From the NCBI RefSeq assembly GCF_015560805.1, contig NZ_JADMSO010000001.1, forward strand, positions 310,001 to 374,000: a stretch of DNA of 64,000 nt, read 5' to 3'. Origin of the DNA: Mediterraneibacter glycyrrhizinilyticus. GTDB taxonomy: Bacteria > Bacillota > Clostridia > Lachnospirales > Lachnospiraceae. The position numbers and the translations under genes are program-made. How positions within the stretch are numbered: the stretch's first letter is position 1; each line of letters starts with the position of its first letter. The notes under the pieces are model-generated. The model searched no databases and was not told the DNA's origin. It saw nothing but the letters and a program-made list of their open reading frames with translations. Shown piece by piece: positions 41,108-50,247 of this stretch.

Positions 41108-43078
41108 ATGGGTGCAAAAAAATGGAAAGGGAAAGAACTGTATCCGCATTTGTTTTCCCCGCTTCGCATTGGGAATATCCGAATGAAAAACCGGATCATC
41201 GCAGCGCCGACCAGTCCGAGCATGATCACGACGGAGGGACATTTTACGCCGGAAATGATCGCTTATCTGGAAGAGAAAGCAAAAGGCGGCGCGGGTGTTG
41301 TCACATATGGAGAGGCGATCGTACATTCTGCGACAGGAAAATCACATAACAAGCAGCTGCAATTGGATTCTTTTGGTGTGAAACAGGGAATGGCACAGGC
41401 GGCGCGCGCGATCCACAACGCAGGAGCATACGCCAACATCCAGCTTTCCCACGGAGGAAAATACGGCGGACTTGCCAGCGTTGGCGGCGATCAGGATCGC
41501 TGTGATATTGCATACGGTCCGAGCCATGAGAGGACTCCGGCAGGAGAAGTACAGGAAATGCCGAAGGAATTGATCTTGGAAATTGTAGAATCTTACAAAA
41601 AAGCAGGAAAGTTGTGTAAAGACTGCGGATTTGATATGGTACAGGTTCATGCGGCTCATGGATGGCTGTTCTCCCAGTTCTTATCTCCTGTGTTCAACCA
41701 GAGAACCGATGAGTTCGGCGGAAGTCTGGAGAACCGGGCACGTTTTCTTATGATGGCGCTGGATGCAGTGCGCGAGGGCGTGGGACCGGAATTCCCGATC
41801 GAGATCCGTCTTTCCGGAGACGATCTGACCGAAAGCGGACTTGGACTTGCGGATTGTGTCGAAGTGGCAAAAATGGTGGATGATAAAGTCGATCTGATCA
41901 ACGTATCCTGTGGAAATCACGAAGATCCGGATATGTTCTGCAGAACCCATCCATCCGCATTTTATCCGCGCGGAGTCAATGTATATCTGGCGGCAGAGAT
42001 CAAAAAGCATGTGAAGACTCCGGTTGCCTGTGTCGGTTCTCTGAACGATCCGGCTCAGATGGAGGAGATCATCGCATCCGGTCAGGCAGACGTTGTGGAA
42101 ATCGGACGTGCGATCCTTGCAGATCCATATCTGCCGGAAAAAGCACTGTGCGGCTGTGCGGATGACATTACGCCGTGTCTGCGCTGCTACGAATGTTTTG
42201 GTGAGACCGGAAAGAGCGAGACAGTCAAATGTTCCGTCAATCCGACAATGGGACAGCAGCTTCCGGAGAAATATGGCAGAGCGGAAGCACCGGTCAAAAA
42301 ACGGGTTCTGATCGTAGGAGGCGGTCCGGCTGGAATGCAGGCGGCGCTTACAGCGGCAGCAAGAGGACATCAGGTGACACTGGCAGAAAAGGCTGATTGC
42401 CTCGGCGGAAATCTGTATGCGGCTTCGGCTCCTTATTTCAAGAAAGACATTGCGGATTTCTGCGAAGTGATGAAAAAACGTGTTGAGAGAGCGGCAGTGG
42501 AAGTACGGCTGAATACGGAAGTGACGCCGGAATTTGTCGAGGCGTTTGATCCGGACGCATTGATCGTGGCGATCGGCTCCAAAGAACTGGTTCCGGGAAT
42601 CAAAGGGATTGACGGGGCAAATGTGGTGATGGCGGCAGATGCAGAACTTCACCCGGAAAAACTCGGAAAACGTGTAGCGATCATGGGCGGAGGTCTTGTC
42701 GGAACAGAAGCGGCGGTATCTTTTGCTCATGAGGGTAAAACGTGCGCCGTGATCGAGATGCGCGATCAGGTTGCGGCAGATGCCAACTCTTTCTATCGTG
42801 GCGGATTGATGCCGGAAGTAGAAAAATCGGCAGAAATCTATACCAATACAACGGTAAAAGAAGTAACAGAAAACGGTGTTCTTTGCGAACGTGACGGAGA
42901 AGAACTTCTGATCGAAGCGGACAGCGTTGTATGTGCGCTTGGTTATCGCTCCGAGTACGATAAGGTAGATGCACTTTGTGAAAAAGTAGACGAATCTTAT
43001 GTGATCGGTGACTGCAGCAAAGTCGGACTGATCTATCATGCGGTAAATCAGGGATATTATACGGCGGTACGGTTGTAA
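41108..43078 (+). CDS. Old Yellow Enzyme-type FMN/4Fe-4S/FAD reductase (2,4-dienoyl-CoA reductase-like)
   Basis: 656 residues. The N-terminal FMN TIM barrel (FSPLRIGNIRMKNR, VQVHAAHGWLFSQFLSP) is followed by the iron-sulfur motif CLRCYECFG with a fourth Cys 12 residues on, an FAD domain (VLIVGGGPAGMQAAL) and an NAD(P) domain (AIMGGGLVGTEAAV). This layout is shared by 2,4-dienoyl-CoA reductase, BaiCD/BaiH and gut flavonoid reductases such as daidzein reductase. It reduces an activated C=C bond with NAD(P)H. Its place in a TetR-controlled operon and near the glycoside locus suggests an enone or aglycone substrate. AAGGAGG precedes ATG 41108. Confidence 0.9.
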   Translation: MGAKKWKGKELYPHLFSPLRIGNIRMKNRIIAAPTSPSMITTEGHFTPEMIAYLEEKAKGGAGVVTYGEAIVHSATGKSHNKQLQLDSFGVKQGMAQAARAIHNAGAYANIQLSHGGKYGGLASVGGDQDRCDIAYGPSHERTPAGEVQEMPKELILEIVESYKKAGKLCKDCGFDMVQVHAAHGWLFSQFLSPVFNQRTDEFGGSLENRARFLMMALDAVREGVGPEFPIEIRLSGDDLTESGLGLADCVEVAKMVDDKVDLINVSCGNHEDPDMFCRTHPSAFYPRGVNVYLAAEIKKHVKTPVACVGSLNDPAQMEEIIASGQADVVEIGRAILADPYLPEKALCGCADDITPCLRCYECFGETGKSETVKCSVNPTMGQQLPEKYGRAEAPVKKRVLIVGGGPAGMQAALTAAARGHQVTLAEKADCLGGNLYAASAPYFKKDIADFCEVMKKRVERAAVEVRLNTEVTPEFVEAFDPDALIVAIGSKELVPGIKGIDGANVVMAADAELHPEKLGKRVAIMGGGLVGTEAAVSFAHEGKTCAVIEMRDQVAADANSFYRGGLMPEVEKSAEIYTNTTVKEVTENGVLCERDGEELLIEADSVVCALGYRSEYDKVDALCEKVDESYVIGDCSKVGLIYHAVNQGYYTAVRL

Positions 43079-43117
43079 GAAAACAGAATAGCACTTCGAG
43101 TGAGATTATAAATGCGG

Positions 43118-43156
43118 AAGCATCAGAAAATCAATAAATTTTCTGATGCTTTTTTC
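43118..43156. terminator. Bidirectional terminator
   Basis: AAGCATCAGAAAAT pairs with ATTTTCTGATGCTT around a short loop, with A and T runs outside. It serves the OYE gene on the plus strand and overlaps the last codons of the convergent AraC gene. Confidence 0.88.
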
Positions 43157-44318
43157 TGTATTGCAAAGGGGTTATCCCATATTGCTTTTTAAACGTATTT
43201 TGAAAATAGGATTGATTAGAAAAACAAAGGTAATTACTGATTTCAGAAAGTGTCTTTTCACTATAAACAAGAAGACTTTTCGCTTCTTCCAATTTGCAGC
43301 GCATAATATATGCATTTATGTGAATTCCTAATTCGGATTTAAAGCGTTTCATAATATAGGAGCTGCTTCGGTTTATTTGGGCAGCGACGTCTTCAATATG
43401 GATCGACTCGTTTGTGTGTGTGCGAATATAATTCATACACAAATAGACCTCGGAAGAGATACCGGCAGGGATTTTTTGTTCACCGGCTCTCTGGCAAAAG
43501 TCGAGAAGCATTGTATATTGCAATCGATTGATTGAGTCGATTGACTGCAGCAATTCGCATTCTTGAACATATTCATCAATAAGCTGATAGGTTTTTTCAA
43601 TATTCACGCCTCCGGGAATGGCGCCGATTAAAGCGACTTTTGAAATTAAACTGATAAATGTATTTTTCGCATGACGCAACGGACTGGAGGAAAGCTTGCC
43701 ACTGTACCAAAGCGACTGGGAAGAAAACAAAAAATTCTTCAATTCTTCGGGGGTTCCATTACGCACAAGTTCACAGAGCTGCAATTCATAAGCGTAGGAA
43801 GTATGAAAATGTTCATTTTCCAGATTTTCGCAATGATGTTTCAATTCTGCCTGTGAGCGAAGCAGCAAATTTTTTTCATCTTCTTCAAATAAATCTTCCG
43901 GAGTGATACAGTGATCGTTTAGGCAAAGGTGAAGCAAAGAAAGATTTTCAAGTAACTGGATATGGCTGATCTTCGGTAAGCTGTACAGAAGATCTGACAG
44001 CGCTTCTTTATATTGCAGAGGAATCATCTGCTCATGCATAAATTGCCGGATTAATTCGTCAGAAATCGACAGGTTAAAAATAGGACCGAGGATAAGATCA
44101 AGATCAGTATTTTCAATTTCGATATGTCCATATTCGAGGTCTGGCGAGAGAATACAGATTTCCGGATTTCTAGAGGGAGGAAATAAAGGAAATTTTTTTT
44201 CTAACGGTATGGATAAGGCTTCCGAAATTGAAGAATAGACAGGGACTGAATTTTCCAGCAGGCTGACAGGAATGTGGGTAACATTAAAATAGCTTCGACA
44301 AAAATGAATGTAGTCCAT
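43131..44318 (-). CDS. AraC-family transcriptional regulator
   Basis: 395 residues. The long N-terminal part has no clear family signature; the C-terminal 100 residues form the double helix-turn-helix (IHIEDVAAQINRSSSYIMKRFKSE and LSEISNYLCFSNQSYFQNTFKKQYGITPLQYRK). ATG 44318 follows AAAGGAG. Divergent from the clan GH-A hydrolase/GPH genes across a 248-bp gap, so it probably controls them. A TTGACG at 44424 may be a -35 element on the plus strand, but no clear -10 follows. It is more A/T-rich than genes to its left. Confidence 0.85.
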   Translation of the reverse strand: MDYIHFCRSYFNVTHIPVSLLENSVPVYSSISEALSIPLEKKFPLFPPSRNPEICILSPDLEYGHIEIENTDLDLILGPIFNLSISDELIRQFMHEQMIPLQYKEALSDLLYSLPKISHIQLLENLSLLHLCLNDHCITPEDLFEEDEKNLLLRSQAELKHHCENLENEHFHTSYAYELQLCELVRNGTPEELKNFLFSSQSLWYSGKLSSSPLRHAKNTFISLISKVALIGAIPGGVNIEKTYQLIDEYVQECELLQSIDSINRLQYTMLLDFCQRAGEQKIPAGISSEVYLCMNYIRTHTNESIHIEDVAAQINRSSSYIMKRFKSELGIHINAYIMRCKLEEAKSLLVYSEKTLSEISNYLCFSNQSYFQNTFKKQYGITPLQYRKKHQKIY

Positions 44319-44566
44319 AAAAACTCCTTTTACTCGATGAAAGTACTCTTTTATAAAAATTATAATGAATAAAAGAATCAATTTCAATACTGTATTTTAT
44401 AATTTTGAGTTATATTTTACAATAATTGACGGCTTAGACATGATAGTCTGTTCTATGTGATAAAAGAGAGGTTTATCATAAAACAACGTTGTTAAATTAT
44501 CTGAAATAAAATGTACCTTGAAAATTACATACGGACGAAGAAAAATGATGAGGAGGAAGAGGGAAT

Positions 44567-46999
44567 ATGAAAAAAAATATTCAAATCCACAAAGCGATAC
44601 CGAATCAAGGCGTTTTAAATTATTCCCATTTATTAGATGCGCCGGCGGGAAAACATGGATTTGTGCAGACGAAACATGGGCATTTGTTTTTTGAAGATGG
44701 AACAAGGGCTAAATTTCTGGGATTTAATGTTGCGGCAAGGGCGAATACACCAACCCATGAAACCGCAGAAAAACTTGCTGAACGTTTTGCAAGCATGGGA
44801 GTAAATATTATAAGACTTCATGCGGCAGATGCACCGATTACGGATGAGGCAAGAAGCTGGTCAAGCTGCAGAGTTGCCCCGCTATTAGACTATGATCGGG
44901 GAAATGGGAGAAATTTCCATCCGGAAGGTTTGGATCGTTTTGATTATTTTATTGCAAAGCTGAAAGAAAAAGGGATTTATTTGCATATAGATTTGATCGT
45001 TGCAAGAGATTTTACACAGGAAGACGGATTAAATTATCCGGGGAACCCCGGTTCATGTTTAAAAAGATACCCGATGTATGATTCTCGAATGATCGAACTT
45101 CAAAAAGAATATGCGAAGCAATTATTATGTCATGTAAATCCATATACGGGACTTGCGTTGATCGATGATCCGGCGGTAGTGACCGTTCAGATCAATAATG
45201 AGGAATCTGCGATCAAAGGAGCGCAGGAGGCAGATGCGAGAGAAGAAATGCAGCCGTATCGGGAAGAAGTTCAACGGCGGTTCAATGACTTTCTGCTTAT
45301 GAAATATTATACAAGAGAACGATTAAAAGAGGCGTGGACTTATGAAGGGAAATGTGCTCTTGGGGAAGAGGAAGATCCAAAGCAAGGGACCGTTCGTGTT
45401 ATAGAGGGCAGTTTTGTCCAGCCGGCAAATGATCCGATGGGAGAATGGGAGGATTTTTCAGGTCCGGCACGATACGCAGATTTTATGGAATTTGGAATCT
45501 GGATGAATCGTAATTTCTATAAAATGATGAAAGATTATCTGCATTCCCTTGGGGTAAAAGTCCCGATTGTTACCAGTAATTTATTAGGCGGAGCGGCGGA
45601 CGTCTACGGGCATATTGACGGCGATATAATGGAAAATAACAGCTATTTTAATCATCCGCTTTTGCCGATCCAAAATAATACCTATTTAGTGCCGGGACCA
45701 ACGGAATACGTATCAGTTCATCCGCTTACGGTACAAAAAGGAATCGGATCGATGGCTACAACGCTTTTGAATATGGCGTCACTTGCAATCGTCGAGGGAA
45801 AACCATTTATGTTGAGCGAGTGGAACGAATATGGAGAACATCCTTTCCATTCAACCGCTTTTGTACATACAATCGCTTACGCTTGTCTAAACGATTGGGA
45901 TGGATTGATCTTGTATAATCATCATACATCGGAAAACTGGGACGATCAGCCTTCCGATGAAATATGGAATGTATTTGACGTGTATAATGATCCGGCGGTG
46001 ATATGCCAATGGGGATTTATGGCTTCGGTTTTTCTGAAAGGGCTGATCGGAAAGGCAAAACACAAAGTTGATATTGTGTATACCCAAAATGATCTCCAAA
46101 CACTTCCAAACTATCATGGAATGCCGAGCACATTCTTCCCGTATATTATGGAAATGCGGAATGTATTTTTAGACGGGGGAGAAAAATATCAAGGTGATGC
46201 GGATCTTGCGGTAAATGCAGGATTTTTGAACGGAGCGGATCTTAGTGAGGCAAAGCATGGCGTGTACTATGCATGGTCTAAATACCGGGATGCGATGCGA
46301 AAATATTACGATGGAGACCGGTTGGAAAAAAGAGCTGTAAAGGGGACGGAAACGGATCCGGGAGTTTTTGTCGGTGAAAAAGAACTGGTATTTACGGAAA
46401 TTGAAAAAATAGCAGGTGAAGGCGATTACCGCCAATTTGCTAAATATGTAGATGACGCAATGAAAAGCTGGAATATTTTGGAGCAGGATGCAGGGTATCT
46501 GGAAGGAAAACTGGTGTCGGATACGAAAGAAATTATATTTGATCCGGAGAAATCAAAATTTCAGATCAAAACTCCGTTTTGCAGTTATTTCAGCGGAAAG
46601 CCGGATGCAGAAATAGAAGTGTCGGATAAGTTGAAAATCCATGCCCAAAACGAGCGGATTTCCATCTCTTGTCTTCCGATGAATACGCCTTGCATGGATA
46701 AGGCGGCAGATTTTATTTTGACTGCATTGGGAACGACGGGGATGGATCAGACAATCTACAAACAAGGACCGGTAATGATGGGGATTCCGTTTACAGAATG
46801 TGTTTTTCAGGGAAAACTTTTCGCAGAAACACTGGAAGGTGTGATTTTGGTAAAGGCAAAAAGAGCGAGATTGAGGATTTTAGATCCGATTGGAAATGTA
46901 TTATCTGAAAAAACAGAAGAAAGTGCAGAGAATAATGTGGAGTTTCATTTAGACGGAACCGCAGCCGGTGTTCAATATCAACTGACCATTGAAGCATAA
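44567..46999 (+). CDS. Clan GH-A glycoside hydrolase
   Basis: 810 residues, cytoplasmic. A TIM barrel carries the probable acid/base in VTVQINNEES (about 215) and the nucleophile in MLSEWNEYGEHPF (about 420), the NE...E pattern of clan A families such as GH5 and relatives. Motifs GHLFFEDGTRAKFLGFNVA and ASMGVNIIRLH are seen in cellulase-fold proteins of unassigned family. A beta-rich C-terminal domain follows. The exact family cannot be fixed by eye. The GPH transporter starts 17 bp later, so the pair forms an uptake-and-cleavage unit. Confidence 0.75.
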   Translation: MKKNIQIHKAIPNQGVLNYSHLLDAPAGKHGFVQTKHGHLFFEDGTRAKFLGFNVAARANTPTHETAEKLAERFASMGVNIIRLHAADAPITDEARSWSSCRVAPLLDYDRGNGRNFHPEGLDRFDYFIAKLKEKGIYLHIDLIVARDFTQEDGLNYPGNPGSCLKRYPMYDSRMIELQKEYAKQLLCHVNPYTGLALIDDPAVVTVQINNEESAIKGAQEADAREEMQPYREEVQRRFNDFLLMKYYTRERLKEAWTYEGKCALGEEEDPKQGTVRVIEGSFVQPANDPMGEWEDFSGPARYADFMEFGIWMNRNFYKMMKDYLHSLGVKVPIVTSNLLGGAADVYGHIDGDIMENNSYFNHPLLPIQNNTYLVPGPTEYVSVHPLTVQKGIGSMATTLLNMASLAIVEGKPFMLSEWNEYGEHPFHSTAFVHTIAYACLNDWDGLILYNHHTSENWDDQPSDEIWNVFDVYNDPAVICQWGFMASVFLKGLIGKAKHKVDIVYTQNDLQTLPNYHGMPSTFFPYIMEMRNVFLDGGEKYQGDADLAVNAGFLNGADLSEAKHGVYYAWSKYRDAMRKYYDGDRLEKRAVKGTETDPGVFVGEKELVFTEIEKIAGEGDYRQFAKYVDDAMKSWNILEQDAGYLEGKLVSDTKEIIFDPEKSKFQIKTPFCSYFSGKPDAEIEVSDKLKIHAQNERISISCLPMNTPCMDKAADFILTALGTTGMDQTIYKQGPVMMGIPFTECVFQGKLFAETLEGVILVKAKRARLRILDPIGNVLSEKTEESAENNVEFHLDGTAAGVQYQLTIEA

Positions 47000-47016
47000 A
47001 AGGAGCGTGAGAAGAA

Positions 47017-48429
47017 ATGGGGAAAACGAAAGAATTAGGATTGGATAAAAACGGAGTCCAAAAGGTGATGAGAAAAAGAGATTATCTGGCAGATGCAGGC
47101 GGACAGATGGGATTAAATCTGGTTGCCAATCTGGTGGGACAGCTCACGTATTTTTATACAGATAAAGTGGGCTTGGCAGTAGGCGGAATCGGAATTATTA
47201 TGATGATCGCGAAAATAATCGACGCGATCACGGATGTATGGTTTGGAAACATTATCGATCATTCAAAAGGCGGAAATAGAAAGTATTATAAATGGGTTGC
47301 ACAAATGATGGTTCCATTTGCAATCGTGATCGTGATGTTGTTCACTGTTCCGATAAAAGCGGGACAGCTGCCTGCGTTGATCTATGCGTGTGTTACGAAT
47401 ATTTTACTTACGGCAGTGTGCATGACGCTGATCGGGACACCGCTTGCGGCAGTGATGGTAATTCGTACAAACAGTCAGAGTGAAAGAGAGACGATGGGAA
47501 TCTTCCGGGCAGTATTTACCTATATGTCAGGTATGATCATAGCGATTGTGACGATACCGGTTACGAATATGCTTGGAGGAAATCAAAATGCATGGATCAA
47601 ATATGGTGTGATCATTGCTTTAGTCGTATTATTACTGTTGTCTGTTTGTTATTTAAACGGACGGAATGCAAAGATGGCAAATGTCCGGCAGGAAGAACAG
47701 GGAGGAGAAGTGGAAGAGGAGGAAAATGTGCCGTTAAAAGAAGCATTATCTTGTCTCTTCCGAAACAAATATTGGGTGATTGTCCTGCTGTTTAATTTGA
47801 TCACACAGGTAACGAACTCCTTAGCGGGAACGGCAGGAACGTATTATTGCAAATGGATCTTCGGAAATGACAATCTGGTTGCGATGATCGGAGGATTGGG
47901 GATGCTTGCGACTGTTCTGGGGTTTGCAATGTCGAAAACGATCATAGCAAAACTAGGTGTACGAAAGACCGTTCTGGTAAGTTTAATGGGCGCGGCACTG
48001 ACGGCAGGGATCAGATGCATTGTTCCGGCCAATTTTACACTTTATGTAGCAACAAGTCTTTTGGGAAGTTTTGTACAGATTCCAATGATGTGTTTATATG
48101 GAGTGCTTCTTGCGATGGCAGTGGATTATAATGAATATAAATACGAGAAAAAAATGGTTGCGGTTTCATCGGGCGCAATCGGAATCGGTACAAAAATCGG
48201 CTCCGGAATCGGATCGATTATTTTATCGATATGTCTTGCTCTAGCAGCGTATGATGCCACTTTAAGTGTAGCGACACCATCTATGCGGTATGGTATTTAT
48301 GCATTTTCTAACTACCTTCCGTTAGTGATCAATTTGATTATGTTTTTTATTTTCAGAAAATTTGATTTGGAAGAGAAACTTCCTAAAATTCAAGAAGAAT
48401 TAAAAAGAAGAAGAGAAAAGAACGCATAG
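47017..48429 (+). CDS. GPH-family sugar symporter (second)
   Basis: 470 residues, about 12 transmembrane helices. KRDYLADAGGQMGLNLVANLVGQLTYFYTDKVG and ITDVWFGNIIDHSKGGNRKYY are the family signatures. The aspartates and the cytoplasmic loop KGGNRKYYKW resemble GPH members for beta-glycosides. Co-transcribed with the clan GH-A gene upstream; a terminator follows. Confidence 0.9.
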   Translation: MGKTKELGLDKNGVQKVMRKRDYLADAGGQMGLNLVANLVGQLTYFYTDKVGLAVGGIGIIMMIAKIIDAITDVWFGNIIDHSKGGNRKYYKWVAQMMVPFAIVIVMLFTVPIKAGQLPALIYACVTNILLTAVCMTLIGTPLAAVMVIRTNSQSERETMGIFRAVFTYMSGMIIAIVTIPVTNMLGGNQNAWIKYGVIIALVVLLLLSVCYLNGRNAKMANVRQEEQGGEVEEEENVPLKEALSCLFRNKYWVIVLLFNLITQVTNSLAGTAGTYYCKWIFGNDNLVAMIGGLGMLATVLGFAMSKTIIAKLGVRKTVLVSLMGAALTAGIRCIVPANFTLYVATSLLGSFVQIPMMCLYGVLLAMAVDYNEYKYEKKMVAVSSGAIGIGTKIGSGIGSIILSICLALAAYDATLSVATPSMRYGIYAFSNYLPLVINLIMFFIFRKFDLEEKLPKIQEELKRRREKNA

Positions 48430-48456
48430 AAAATGGGGGAGAAATCCCCCATTTTT
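48430..48456 (+). terminator. Intrinsic terminator after second GPH gene
   Basis: AAAATGGGGGA (48430-48440) pairs with TCCCCCATTTT around GAAA, then T residues. Confidence 0.92.
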
Positions 48457-48468
48457 CTGAATAAATAA

Positions 48469-48496
48469 TTGCGAAAACAAGAAGAAATGGTACAAT
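48469..48496 (+). promoter_or_regulatory. Promoter of the YesMN two-component operon
   Basis: TTGCGA (48469-48474), 16-bp spacer, TACAAT (48491-48496), just after the preceding terminator. Confidence 0.6.
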
Positions 48497-48545
48497 ATAT
48501 ACTTAGATACTGAGAAATCAAGACAAAATGGAGGCAGCTTATTCG

Positions 48546-50228
48546 ATGAATGGCATACGGATTTCTTTACGAGGTAAAATTATTTTTACAGTAATCGGAA
48601 TTACATTACCGGTGATTTTATTGTTGTTTTTTCTGAATACATATGCAATAAAAAAGAGTGAACAGCAGATTTATCATAATATACAAAGTATATTGGACGT
48701 TCATGTTAAAGAGCTGGAAGCAGAATTGAATAAGGCATCCGGGATTTTGATAAAAGAAAGTATAAAAAAGGGAAGTATTTACGATTTTTCTTCTTTTGAT
48801 CCGGAACGAAAATATCAGGCTATAATGAATTATCAGCAGGAAAACAAAGAGAGGATGCAAGGGTTTCATTCGTTGGAGGGACAGATTGCATATTCTCCGA
48901 AAAATGAAAATTCTATTGTTTTATTTAATGATTATGGCTCGGATTACAAAATGAGAAGAAGTGTGTTTGAATATGTGCGTGATCATATGGGAGAGCTTAC
49001 AGAACTAAACGGACAATGGAGGACGTATCGAATCGGAGATGAATGGATATTATTGAGCGCTGCCGGAAATGAGAATATCATTTTTTGTTTCTGGACCACA
49101 TATGACGTTCTGATGAAACCGGTACAGGGATGGGAGTTACCGGTAGAAAGTAAATTTTGTTTTACAGGGAAGGAAGGACAGATTTATACAAAATTAGAGG
49201 ATGAAGAGTTGGAAAATCTGCCTTATGACGGCGCGTTAAATGATTTTTATTTTGCCGGAAACCGGAATAAGTATTTAATAAGCGGAATCGAATCAGCAAT
49301 CGGAGATTTTCGTTTGATGAATGTGGTGGAGAAAAAAGCATGTATCGGTCTTTTGGGATATATGCAGATCGTAATTACAGTGATTTTATTTCTCGTTTTA
49401 GGAGTTGGGATTCCATTTATTATCCATATACTAAATAAAAGTATATTTGCTCCGGTTGACAAAATTTTAAATGGGATTACGGAAGTTGAGAAAGGAAATT
49501 TAAGTGTCCGGATAGAAAATCAAAATTCAAGTAAAGAAATGGAACATTTAATCGATTCCTTCAATGAAATGGTAGGAGAGATCCACAATCTGAAAATCGA
49601 TTCTTATGAAGAAAGTTTAGAGCGAAAACAGTTGGAACTTGATTATATGAATCTGCAAATGAAACCTCATTTTTATCTGAACGCATTGAATGTGATCAGT
49701 GTGACTGCGCAAGTAGGAGATACGGAGATGGTGAACCGGATCACCAAGCATTTGGCGCAGTATATGCGGTATATTATGGGAAGCAGAAAAAAGTATGTAT
49801 CGGTAAAGGAAGAATTACTTCATGTCAGTCATTACTTGAAAATTATGGAAATAAGAATGGGGGAAGACTGCCATTATGAGGAAAAGGTAGATCCGGAATT
49901 GCTGGATATAAAGATTCCCCCGTTGATGATACAGACTTTATTGGAAAATTCTATGAAATACGCGCTTGATGTATATGGAAAAACGATTATTTCATTAACA
50001 ATAAAAAAAGAGGGCGACAGGGCACTGATCCAAGTGAAAGATAATGGAAACGGATATTCAAAAGAGTATCTTGAACGATATAATAAGCGATTGGAAGCCG
50101 AGGGGAATCATATCGGGATTATGAATTTGCGGAGCAGGCTGGAGATGATGTATGGGGAAGACGCATCGATTCATTTGTATAATTTAGAGCCGAAAGGCGC
50201 ATGTACGGAGATTCGGATTAAACTGTAA
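48546..50228 (+). CDS. YesM-type sensor histidine kinase
   Basis: 560 residues. Two transmembrane helices (about 10-30 and 275-297) flank an extracellular sensor domain, then a HAMP segment (APVDKILNGITEVEKGNLSVR), a His_kinase domain with the phospho-acceptor His in MKPHFYLNALN (about 376), and an ATPase domain with ENSMKYAL and KDNGNGY. ATG 48546 lies 11 bp after GGAGG; an ATG at 48528 overlaps that ribosome site. With the response regulator next door it should sense an extracellular sugar and control the ABC/hydrolase genes that follow. Confidence 0.93.
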   Translation: MNGIRISLRGKIIFTVIGITLPVILLLFFLNTYAIKKSEQQIYHNIQSILDVHVKELEAELNKASGILIKESIKKGSIYDFSSFDPERKYQAIMNYQQENKERMQGFHSLEGQIAYSPKNENSIVLFNDYGSDYKMRRSVFEYVRDHMGELTELNGQWRTYRIGDEWILLSAAGNENIIFCFWTTYDVLMKPVQGWELPVESKFCFTGKEGQIYTKLEDEELENLPYDGALNDFYFAGNRNKYLISGIESAIGDFRLMNVVEKKACIGLLGYMQIVITVILFLVLGVGIPFIIHILNKSIFAPVDKILNGITEVEKGNLSVRIENQNSSKEMEHLIDSFNEMVGEIHNLKIDSYEESLERKQLELDYMNLQMKPHFYLNALNVISVTAQVGDTEMVNRITKHLAQYMRYIMGSRKKYVSVKEELLHVSHYLKIMEIRMGEDCHYEEKVDPELLDIKIPPLMIQTLLENSMKYALDVYGKTIISLTIKKEGDRALIQVKDNGNGYSKEYLERYNKRLEAEGNHIGIMNLRSRLEMMYGEDASIHLYNLEPKGACTEIRIKL

Positions 50229-50247
50229 GGATAAGAGGGGTGGAAAT

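Noticed and set aside
41681-43039. Long minus-strand frame inside the OYE gene
   Set aside because: Shadow of the OYE gene; no ribosome site or domain pattern.
24675-43078. Resemblance to a bile-acid 7-dehydroxylation (bai) operon
   Set aside because: OYE, SnoaL-like, MFS and flavoprotein genes recall baiCD/H, baiE, baiG and baiN, but no BaiB ligase, BaiF CoA transferase or BaiA dehydrogenase is present, and the genes lie in two separately controlled units.
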